Position numbers and translations under genes: made by a program. This document shows positions 16,748-24,003 of a stretch of DNA of 27,992 nucleotides, piece by piece. The notes beneath the pieces are model-generated. The model saw only the letters and a list, made by a program, of their open reading frames with translations, was not told the origin of the DNA and ran no database searches. Source of the stretch: Bacteroidota bacterium (GTDB lineage: Bacteria; Bacteroidota; Bacteroidia; Flavobacteriales; Flavobacteriaceae). The number at the start of each line of letters is the position of its first letter. Position 1 is the first letter of the stretch. The stretch covers positions 1-27,992 of the forward strand of contig JAJRPL010000329.1 in the NCBI GenBank assembly GCA_024280815.1. Reading direction: 5' to 3'.

Positions 16748-16810
16748 ACTCATTTATATTCACAAGTTTTATCAGGTACGCCACTAATTGTAAATTAGCG
16801 GGAGCGGGGG
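16748..16810. repeat. 64-bp intergenic repeat, copy 2
   Basis: Second copy, in the same direction, 18 bp from the first. The hairpin at 16781-16801 has loop TAC instead of TGC, with the stem unchanged. It ends 16 bp before the two-TM gene's stop codon and may act as its 3' structure. Confidence 0.8.
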
Positions 16811-16825
16811 TAAAAACTATCAAGG

Positions 16826-17443
16826 CTATTTTTTTGTCAAGTTATTAAACAGCTTTTTTAAGCCACTCATCTTATTAGGAACCTTTGGTAATTCTCCCGT
16901 TTTAAAATAATAAAAAGTAACCAGTCCAATTAAAAACAGTATCATAATCCCGATAGCAAAAGATACACTACCAAACAAGTACATTACATATTTTTTAAAA
17001 ATAGAATCTGGGTTGCCTGCTAAATAAAAATCATCAATAATTAATTTCCTTATTTTTCCTTCTTTATTTTCTAACTGGATATTAGTGAATTTTGAAAGTT
17101 GTTGTTCTCCCAATATTATTGGTACACTATTATCAATTTCTATATTTTTAATAATCTTTTTATTAACCAAAAACTCAATTAAATTTTGATGCTCATTATC
17201 AGGTATAAAATAGTGTTTTATATAATTTTTGTTAGGAGTTTTTAGGATTAGTTGTATATATTTTTTTCTATTGTTTGTATAGTTAATTTTAATACTATCA
17301 ACTTTTTTAATAGTCTCTAATTTTTTACCTGTATTTTCCGCTTCTTTAAATAATAACGGACTAATACTTAAAATTAAAGCAAAACCTAAACTTAAAGTAA
17401 AAATTAAATTAACTAGTTGTAATAAAGTAATGTTCTCTTTCAT
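16826..17443 (-). CDS. two-transmembrane protein of unknown function
   Basis: 205 aa. A first membrane segment (about 10-32, LVNLIFTLSLGFALILSISPLLF), a mixed domain of about 115 residues (35-150) and a second membrane segment (about 152-177, SVSFAIGIMILFLIGLVTFYYF) are followed by a basic tail ending NLTKK. The middle domain has alternating strands and helices and no known motif. The start ATG is 3 bp after the stop of the immunity-like gene, so the two are translationally close and co-transcribed. It could be a second, membrane-located immunity protein or an accessory to the toxin-like gene; I do not recognise a family. Confidence 0.75.
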   Translation of the reverse strand: MKENITLLQLVNLIFTLSLGFALILSISPLLFKEAENTGKKLETIKKVDSIKINYTNNRKKYIQLILKTPNKNYIKHYFIPDNEHQNLIEFLVNKKIIKNIEIDNSVPIILGEQQLSKFTNIQLENKEGKIRKLIIDDFYLAGNPDSIFKKYVMYLFGSVSFAIGIMILFLIGLVTFYYFKTGELPKVPNKMSGLKKLFNNLTKK

Positions 17444-17446
17444 TTC

Positions 17447-18195
17447 TCAAATAAAATTATCTTCTAAAAAATCATATGGCATGGTGTATTCTTTATTTGG
17501 TTTAATAGAGAGTAACTCTTGGGGTATTAACGGACTGTTAATTTCTACCTCCATCCCTCTCATCCAAGCTAATTTTGCAAAACCTGCTCCAAAAAAATCT
17601 AAAACATTAACAATATCTTTACGAGCACGTTTTTTTTGAAATTTGGGCTCAACCAATTGTATTATTGCTTCTTCTACTTTTGTTTTGTCATTTTCTAAAA
17701 TGCCTTCATAGTATTCTTTACATAATTCGTAAAAACGAACCCAAAAATTTCTACTTCTTTTAATTACTTTTTCTGTAATTTCAATATCATGAGCTAAAGT
17801 ATTCATATCATTATTTAGGATACTGTGCATAGCGTTAAAAGATAAACTATCTAATTCTCGACTTTTTCTTTCCAGAATAGCATAACCTTTTATCACTTTT
17901 TTATTATCACTCAATACTGCATTTACCATGTTAGATGGCCATATTGTCGTATTATGATTATTTATTAAAAACAAATCAAGCTTACCACAGATATAAAAAT
18001 GCTGTTTGGCTTGTTGTGTATTAAGATCTAGAAAAACACTTTTTAAGGCACGGTATTCTTCTATGGAGTATAGACTTGTTAGGAATGATAAATGTTTAGT
18101 CTTAACATATTTTTCTAGAATTACAGGAAAATTTCTTTTTCGTTATTATAAATATGCCATTGCAAAGCTTCTTTTAAACTTTTTGATGTTTCCAT
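17447..18195 (-). pseudogene. immunity-like protein (possibly Imm49 family), frameshifted near its start
   Basis: The ATG at 18193-18195 lies 11 bp after the stop of the toxin-like gene and opens METSKSLKEALQWHIYNNEKE. That frame stops at a TAA (18121-18123). One missing base in the A/T runs at 18127-18141 explains the break. The -1 frame continues NFPVILEKYVKTKHLSFLTSL and joins the long ORF to 17447, giving about 249 aa in all. The reading from 17974 alone would start at a TTG inside the protein. It is mostly helical and ends with GFAKLAWMRGMEVEINSPLIPQELL then YDFL. From memory this pattern resembles Imm49-type immunity proteins. Position right after a nuclease-like C-terminus supports immunity. 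If the break is real, protection may be lost. Confidence 0.6.
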
Positions 18196-18206
18196 TCTTT
18201 AATCCA

Positions 18207-20984
18207 TTAATAATTATTTAATTTTAAAATATTTATTTCACCTGTTTCAGGGTTGACTGTTGTTACAGATTTTGTAATTTTATCTGAATTATTTTTTAAC
18301 ATATTACCTAATTTAACCAGTTCTTCATCGCCGTTTTTTCTACCTGCATCAATCATCCGTTTAGCCACATTCTCAATCCAAGCATCACTCATTTGTACAG
18401 GTAATTTTGTACTCTCATTTGCTTTATTTAATTGTATACCTTTTTTGTCAAAGTTTTTACTGTATTTAGCTTCGTCTATGTGGATAGCGGCAGGGTTTTC
18501 TATATCACCCTTTATGTATAAACCGTCAATTCCTTGGTTGCTACCTAATTTCACTTCTTTTTTTACAAACCCATCCGTTTGGTATAGAATATCTGATATC
18601 TCCTCTGTGATACCTCCTCCCTTATCTCCATTAGCTAAAATATCGTCAATTTTAGATTGTAAAACTTTATTTGTTGGGGTTAATTTTAGAGCTGCATCAC
18701 TATCAAAAAGTTTCTTTCCTAAATTTGTTTGTTTTGTTTTTTGAGGTTTAACAGCTTCTAGTTTTTCAAATTTACTTTTGGCAAATTTATTTTTAGCAAT
18801 AATGTTTTTGGTAGCTGTTTTATACTCAGGTTTGTCTTTTAGTTTTGCTTCAGCTTTGACAAGAAATTCATCAATTTCTGTATCTGTTAATGATTTTCCT
18901 TGTTTTTTAACACCAAGTTCATCAACAATTTTTCTTCTAGTTTTTTTACTAGCATTTTTTAATCCTGCAACTCCTTTGGCTAGATCATAAGTACCCTTAA
19001 CAGCAAAAACATAACCAATATCTTTCCATATCTCAGGTCTTTCAACTCCACCAGCTTTTAAACCCAAATCAGTAACTGTATATGCAAAGTCTGCTAATAC
19101 CCATGCATTTTTGGCTGCAATTGCTAATCTAGTCCCTGTTTTAGCGTTACGTATTGCAATAATTACTGCACCACCTTCACCCAATGTAGATACGGTAAGC
19201 ACAATATTAAAGGTGTTCCAAGCAAGATTCTCTATTTGTTGGGCAATAAGTTTACTAGTTAAGTAATCTAAAAAAATTGCAGGTAAGATGAGAACCTTTC
19301 CTTCAATTTCCCTATTTGTATCACTAATATATTTACTACCAAAAGGAGAAACATCGTTAATAAAAGTTATAGCAACTAAATCAAAAGGAGAAGAATTCTT
19401 TTCTAATAGATAATTGTATTTATCTTCTTTACAGAATTGTGTAACAGATGAGTAAGGGTTTGATGGGTCTGGACGATATTCATATTCTATACATGTTCTA
19501 ATACTATTGGTGTGGTTTGATTTGTCATAAGAATATTCAAAATCATTATTAACCTTAACATAAGATAGTAGTACATAATCTTTTTGTTTAACGTCCCAGT
19601 TTATACTTGGTATATCTGAATCTTTATTATTTAATCTGTTTTTAGTATCACTAATTCGTTTTAGTTCAGTAAAAAAACCAGAATATGATTTATCAGCATT
19701 AAAATAGTCACTTAACCGTTCTTTTAAATTGTAGATTAATGGATTCTTATTTATGTCTTTGTACTTATCAGAAGTTAATCCGTCAATAAAATCAGTTGCT
19801 TCTTTATCTTTTACTGCCTCAATAACTTTTACAACAAGTTTGTCTTGGTTGTAAGTGAAAAGATTATATAGTTTGTCGCTAAGTAATATTTGAAGTATTT
19901 CAAGTTTCTTTTCTATTGATAAAAGTCTAAGTACTTTAACGTCTAATGCATATGCAGTTTTAAATAAAAGAGTTCTATTTTTAGCTGTAATAATTGTGTC
20001 TGTATCTGATTCAACCCACTTTTTTAAATTAACTAAAGCGTTATAATAACTTTCAAATAAAAACGGTTTCTGACTTAAAAGTTGAGGAATTGTTTTGAGT
20101 GATGCTTTCCATTTTTCATATTGTGCTTTTTGTGCTTCAATGAGCTCTTCCGTTCCTTTATCACAAATCATTTTAGAAACTAATAAGAGGTATTTCTTTT
20201 CACTTTTACTAGATGCTGTTTTTTTGTAAGAATTAAAATAGTCTTTTCCTTGATTACATAAATCATCAAGGTTAAGAGCACATGGAATTACACCCAAGTC
20301 TTTTACTTTTTTACTCTTAAAATTAATTACATTTTTGTTATTTTTAACATACCCCCAATCAGATTTGTAATACTTATCTTTATTACATCCTCCATTATAT
20401 TCAAAGAGATATACTGTAGCTTTAGGGTCTATAAGTGTTACATAATGATTCTTAATATTGAACACTCCAGCTCTATTTGATTTGTAATGTTTAAATGTAC
20501 CATTAGTATTATAAATTGCTTTATATGTATACACTTTTGTTGTGTCTATTGTACCTCTTAAATTAAATCCTGGAACTGTGCCTTGTATATGATTAGAAGA
20601 CACATTGCTTACATTAAATGTACTAGTGTTTTTTACACTAAATGGTTTCCAATCTGGTGTAAACCATGTTTTTCCAGCTATTTCACTCCCCGCATCATCC
20701 TGAAACAAATACAATTTCAATCCTTTATCGCTCATATACGCCCAATTGGGGTAGGCGAGTTCTGTACCATGGGCATAGTCCATCAACCAAGTATCTGCCA
20801 CAGGAGCTTTTTCTGGATTTTCACCAAAAGGATGCCCCAACGCAAATACGCCATGCCCAAGTTCATGAGCTAGGGTAGTAGCTTGGTCTGATTTGTTTTC
20901 TAAACCTGTAGTATGTGCTTGAAAAATAAAGCCCCATTGCCGTGTTTTAGGCATAAAACCACTTAAAGCCTTAGTGGCAGGCAT
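18207..20984 (-). CDS. zincin metalloprotease - PD-(D/E)XK toxin-like protein, downstream part of a split giant gene
   Basis: 925 aa from the first ATG, but the frame is open for 48 more codons up to the TAA at 21129, and the protease domain begins there (YYIFVLDKS, then LSGFMPKTRQWGFIF). H40-E-L-G-H44 with H51 forms a zinc metalloprotease site, followed by DTWLMDYAHG, which I recall after HELGH in Bacteroidota giant proteins. A helical middle (about 230-560), a hydrophobic pre-toxin stretch (about 600-660) and a Lys-rich linker follow. The last 112 residues contain GSNQGID820GLY, then IDE838AK840 and QMSDAW, the layout of PD-(D/E)XK nuclease toxins. This domain order and the gene 11 bp downstream suggest an effector with its immunity protein. 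Starting at 20984 would lose the front of the protease and the export signal. Target is inferred as DNA or RNA. Confidence 0.8.
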   Translation of the reverse strand: MPATKALSGFMPKTRQWGFIFQAHTTGLENKSDQATTLAHELGHGVFALGHPFGENPEKAPVADTWLMDYAHGTELAYPNWAYMSDKGLKLYLFQDDAGSEIAGKTWFTPDWKPFSVKNTSTFNVSNVSSNHIQGTVPGFNLRGTIDTTKVYTYKAIYNTNGTFKHYKSNRAGVFNIKNHYVTLIDPKATVYLFEYNGGCNKDKYYKSDWGYVKNNKNVINFKSKKVKDLGVIPCALNLDDLCNQGKDYFNSYKKTASSKSEKKYLLLVSKMICDKGTEELIEAQKAQYEKWKASLKTIPQLLSQKPFLFESYYNALVNLKKWVESDTDTIITAKNRTLLFKTAYALDVKVLRLLSIEKKLEILQILLSDKLYNLFTYNQDKLVVKVIEAVKDKEATDFIDGLTSDKYKDINKNPLIYNLKERLSDYFNADKSYSGFFTELKRISDTKNRLNNKDSDIPSINWDVKQKDYVLLSYVKVNNDFEYSYDKSNHTNSIRTCIEYEYRPDPSNPYSSVTQFCKEDKYNYLLEKNSSPFDLVAITFINDVSPFGSKYISDTNREIEGKVLILPAIFLDYLTSKLIAQQIENLAWNTFNIVLTVSTLGEGGAVIIAIRNAKTGTRLAIAAKNAWVLADFAYTVTDLGLKAGGVERPEIWKDIGYVFAVKGTYDLAKGVAGLKNASKKTRRKIVDELGVKKQGKSLTDTEIDEFLVKAEAKLKDKPEYKTATKNIIAKNKFAKSKFEKLEAVKPQKTKQTNLGKKLFDSDAALKLTPTNKVLQSKIDDILANGDKGGGITEEISDILYQTDGFVKKEVKLGSNQGIDGLYIKGDIENPAAIHIDEAKYSKNFDKKGIQLNKANESTKLPVQMSDAWIENVAKRMIDAGRKNGDEELVKLGNMLKNNSDKITKSVTTVNPETGEINILKLNNY

Positions 20985-21128
20985 TGATTTGTCTAATACA
21001 AAAATATAATAGGCTTTGGAGTTGTAGTTTGAGTTTTGTTCTTTGTAATACCTTTTTATGGCATTGAGTTCTTTAGGGTAGTCTGAGTCTAAGCCACTAC
21101 CGTTATAGTCTATTTTGTTATTGTTATT

Positions 21129-23582
21129 TTATATATCCCAATCAGCTTTTGAGATGGTTAAGGTTTGTGTGTTGCCAACTACTATAGGTACACCTGCAGG
21201 GTTGTAAATTTTGTTTAATTTATCTTCTAAGCCTGAAATGTCAGTAGCACCATTAACTAAGACCACCTGCACATTAATATTAGGGTGTTTTTTAATATGG
21301 TGGATAAAGAAACTGCTCAAGACATGTTGTTTACCTTCTTTGTCTTTATAGGTAACAATGGCTTCTTGGTTATGGTAAAAATTAGTCCCTTTTACAGTAA
21401 TTTTATAACGGTTAGCACCATCTTTTACAGCATCAATTTTTTTACCCGAAACGGTTTTAAAAATCAGCTCATCTGTTTTAATGGTAGTGGTGTTGTTATT
21501 TAAAATATCAGCATAAAACACATCAGTATCGCCATCGGTTACCGCTTTATGAATAGGGTAATACGAATTACCACCCTCAATTTTAACCTGTTTGTATTTT
21601 TCTTTTTCGTAGCTATTATCGGCTTTATCTAAACCGTATTTGGTGTAATTGTATGTGCCATAAGTGATACGAACACCGCTTTTTTCAATACTATTTACAG
21701 AGGGGTTTTCGGTATTGTGTGAGCCAGTATCAGAAATACCAGAAGTGTTTGCTGCTGTTGCTTTTCCGCCATCGGCTGCTGTACCTGTTTGAGTGACTTC
21801 GCCATTTGCATCAATAGAATATTCGTTACCATTGGCAGAGATGGTATAGGTATCTCCCTCATCATAATCGTAAGTATGTGTTTCGCCATTGGTATCAGTA
21901 ATTACTATTTGTCGGTTAGTTACTACAATAGCCTCTTCACTAGCAATATCATAATTTACATCTAAATCGGTATGGTCATCACCAGTAAAGACATCAACAA
22001 TATCTTCAACTTCATCAATAACTGTATCTATATCTAAAATATTATTCCACGTTGGGTCGTACACGGTTTTAATTTCGCCACTTAGCAATTGATAATCAGT
22101 ATTTACTTTAATATCTGTAAATATCAGGGCTATTTTTATATTTTTTAAGAAACCAACTGTAGTATAGCCTTTACCTGTAAAGCTCCCTGAACCTGAAGTC
22201 TCTTTAATTTTCACATTAAAATCACCAGCCTTAATAACATCGCCATTTTGCAATTTTTCTAATTCTATGGTATTAGAAATATTGATATTTGGAGCAATAC
22301 CACAATTGTAATACGCTTCAGTATCAGCTTCCATAGTGGTAAATGTAAGCGGGGTGGTATAGGTTAGGGTGCCATCCATACAAAAGCCACCTACACGATA
22401 TTGGTAAGTAGTATTCGGTTCTAGGTCAATCACCACAAGTTCTTCACGGTCGGTAATATCATCAAACCAATGGTTACTATTGGCATTGCCAGAATTACCA
22501 TTGGCATCAACAGATTTTCTATATTCAATTTTATATTGAGTATGCTCTATAGTACCTTGCCAATTAAAGGTTGCTGTTTTAGAAGTAACATCTGCAACAC
22601 GTAAAGCGGTAGGTGCTGCACAATTACCTTGATAAGTAAAGCTAAATATTTCACTATAGCCCTTGTTTTTAAAGAGTCCTATTTGGTCAACGCCATTAAT
22701 GGCTTTGGCTTGTACACGCCATGCATAGCGTTTGCCTTCTATTAATTGCGGTTCTGCCAAGCCATAAAGTAAGGTGGTATTTCTAGTGGTAGTCTGGTAG
22801 AAAATTTGTGAAGATACAAATACGGCTTGCGGATCCATAACATTATCCCAAATTTCAACTAGACTGAATTCATATTCGACGTTACTAACATTGATATGAC
22901 GTGGTGTCCAGTGAAAGAGAATATTTTGCGGATTATTAGCTTCTAAATTGATATGATTTGTAGGAAGATTTAAAAATGGCGGATCATTTAAAAAAAGTAA
23001 TACATTGGTACACGATTTATTTGAGATAACATTGCCAGAGAGTACATCGTAAACCTCAAAACAAAATTGAAAAAGACCTTCGGGTAATTCGTTAGCATAA
23101 GCACCCGCTGAAATACCTTGAAGATTTTGAAACTCAAAATAAGGAGCGAGGTCAATACTGCCTAATTGTAGCGGAATGCCACCATCTAAAAATAACGGTT
23201 GTGCACCTACAACAACATCTTTACTTTGAGCTTGAATACCATTACCTTCTATATAGAGTTTTAATCTAACCTGACGGTTGGTAACCAACAAGTCGGTTAA
23301 TAAAAGTTGTGCTTTTATAGGGTCAGTACTATTTGTAGTATTCGTATATTCTGAAAGGTAAACAGGTGGGGGCGAACTTACCTGTGGGATAATTTGTACG
23401 GGATAGGTTTGTGCTTGAATTTGTGCACTAAAAAAGACTAAAAGTAAAAAAAATACACCCTTAACTCCACTTAAAAAGGAAATAGATTGTAACATGGTTT
23501 TTATTCTTTTTAAACGAAACACAGACGTTTTAAAAAGTAATACTAACATGTAAAGAATGGTATGTGGTTGGGTTTTATCCAT
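21129..23582 (-). CDS. exported FN3 (TANFOR-like) upstream part of a split giant effector gene
   Basis: 817 aa. The signal peptide FLLLVFFSAQIQAQ ends near residue 58; ATG 23495 (MLQSISFL) may be the true start, because the first 29 residues are a poor leader. The N-terminal part (about 60-330; QTYPVQIIPQVSSPPPVYL, then PLFLDGGIPLQLGSIDLAPYF) resembles the N-terminus I recall in giant Bacteroidota proteins with FN3 or TANFOR domains. An FN3 domain lies at about 330-430, and Asp/Thr-rich repeats at about 520-640. The last residues KADWDI precede TAA 21129-21131. The same frame continues past it for 973 codons into the protease and toxin-like part. I infer one original gene of about 1,790 codons broken by a single stop. 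It starts 6 bp after the end of the restored small helical gene. Confidence 0.8.
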   Translation of the reverse strand: MDKTQPHTILYMLVLLFKTSVFRLKRIKTMLQSISFLSGVKGVFFLLLVFFSAQIQAQTYPVQIIPQVSSPPPVYLSEYTNTTNSTDPIKAQLLLTDLLVTNRQVRLKLYIEGNGIQAQSKDVVVGAQPLFLDGGIPLQLGSIDLAPYFEFQNLQGISAGAYANELPEGLFQFCFEVYDVLSGNVISNKSCTNVLLFLNDPPFLNLPTNHINLEANNPQNILFHWTPRHINVSNVEYEFSLVEIWDNVMDPQAVFVSSQIFYQTTTRNTTLLYGLAEPQLIEGKRYAWRVQAKAINGVDQIGLFKNKGYSEIFSFTYQGNCAAPTALRVADVTSKTATFNWQGTIEHTQYKIEYRKSVDANGNSGNANSNHWFDDITDREELVVIDLEPNTTYQYRVGGFCMDGTLTYTTPLTFTTMEADTEAYYNCGIAPNINISNTIELEKLQNGDVIKAGDFNVKIKETSGSGSFTGKGYTTVGFLKNIKIALIFTDIKVNTDYQLLSGEIKTVYDPTWNNILDIDTVIDEVEDIVDVFTGDDHTDLDVNYDIASEEAIVVTNRQIVITDTNGETHTYDYDEGDTYTISANGNEYSIDANGEVTQTGTAADGGKATAANTSGISDTGSHNTENPSVNSIEKSGVRITYGTYNYTKYGLDKADNSYEKEKYKQVKIEGGNSYYPIHKAVTDGDTDVFYADILNNNTTTIKTDELIFKTVSGKKIDAVKDGANRYKITVKGTNFYHNQEAIVTYKDKEGKQHVLSSFFIHHIKKHPNINVQVVLVNGATDISGLEDKLNKIYNPAGVPIVVGNTQTLTISKADWDI

Positions 23583-23588
23583 TATAAT

Positions 23589-24003
23589 CTATTCAAAAAT
23601 AAGTAATTCTGTTTTAAATAACCTTCTGTAGGTATTTTCTTTGTCATCTGCTTTGCTAAAGTCATTTTCTATAAAAATTTTAGCATTAGTTTTTATTTAT
23701 TAATAAAATATCATCTTCACTTGCCTGTTCGGTAGCCATTTTATCATAATAGGCAATAATAGCCATTTTTATTTGAGCTGAGATTTGTTCTTCAGAAACA
23801 CCTTTTTTACGCATAGTTGTTACTTCATTAAGCATACTCCCTTTAAAGATATGTAATTTTTCTAAAATTTCTACTTCTGGTTGTTGCAATTGTCTTAAAA
23901 TCCAACTATGATGTATGAATTGTTGTTTAATTTCATTAAATATGTTTTTATTTTCTTCATTATTTTTGTCTTCAATGGGTAAGCTATTATAAATACCTTT
24001 GGC
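23589..24003 (-). pseudogene. small helical protein, frameshifted and lacking a normal start
   Basis: The 67-aa ORF at 23686-23889 starts at a TTG inside a longer frame. Upstream, the frame is open to the TAA that ends the beta-barrel gene (24004) and contains no ATG, GTG or TTG; it reads AKGIYNSLPIED and then FNEIKQQFIHHSWILRQL. Downstream, a one-base shift in the A-rich run near 23693-23703 opens NAKIFIENDFSKADDKENTY, ending at TAG 23589-23591, only 6 bp before the giant gene's ATG. Joined, it is about 140 residues, mostly helical and charged, with no known motif. It may be an independent small gene or a broken C-terminal extension of the beta-barrel protein. The tight junctions at both ends support real coding sequence. 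Confidence 0.55.

Larger units (their letters stand above)
16469..16825. other. 357-bp non-coding gap with tandem repeats
   Basis: The only stretch over 300 bp without a gene. It holds the two 64-bp repeats listed separately and an AT-rich segment (16469-16665) before the 1626-aa gene. That segment includes a near-consensus box on the minus strand, TATACTTTG, about 85 bp before the start, one base off the standard spacing. I see no small ORF or RNA gene in it. Confidence 0.5.

Noticed and set aside
18253..18744. 163-aa plus-strand ORF
   Set aside because: It lies fully inside the toxin-like gene on the other strand; its composition is an antisense shadow and no motif is seen.
20583..20878. 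Overlapping plus-strand ORFs of 96 and 70 aa
   Set aside because: Both are antisense to the protease domain with its conserved HELGH motif, which explains the open frame.
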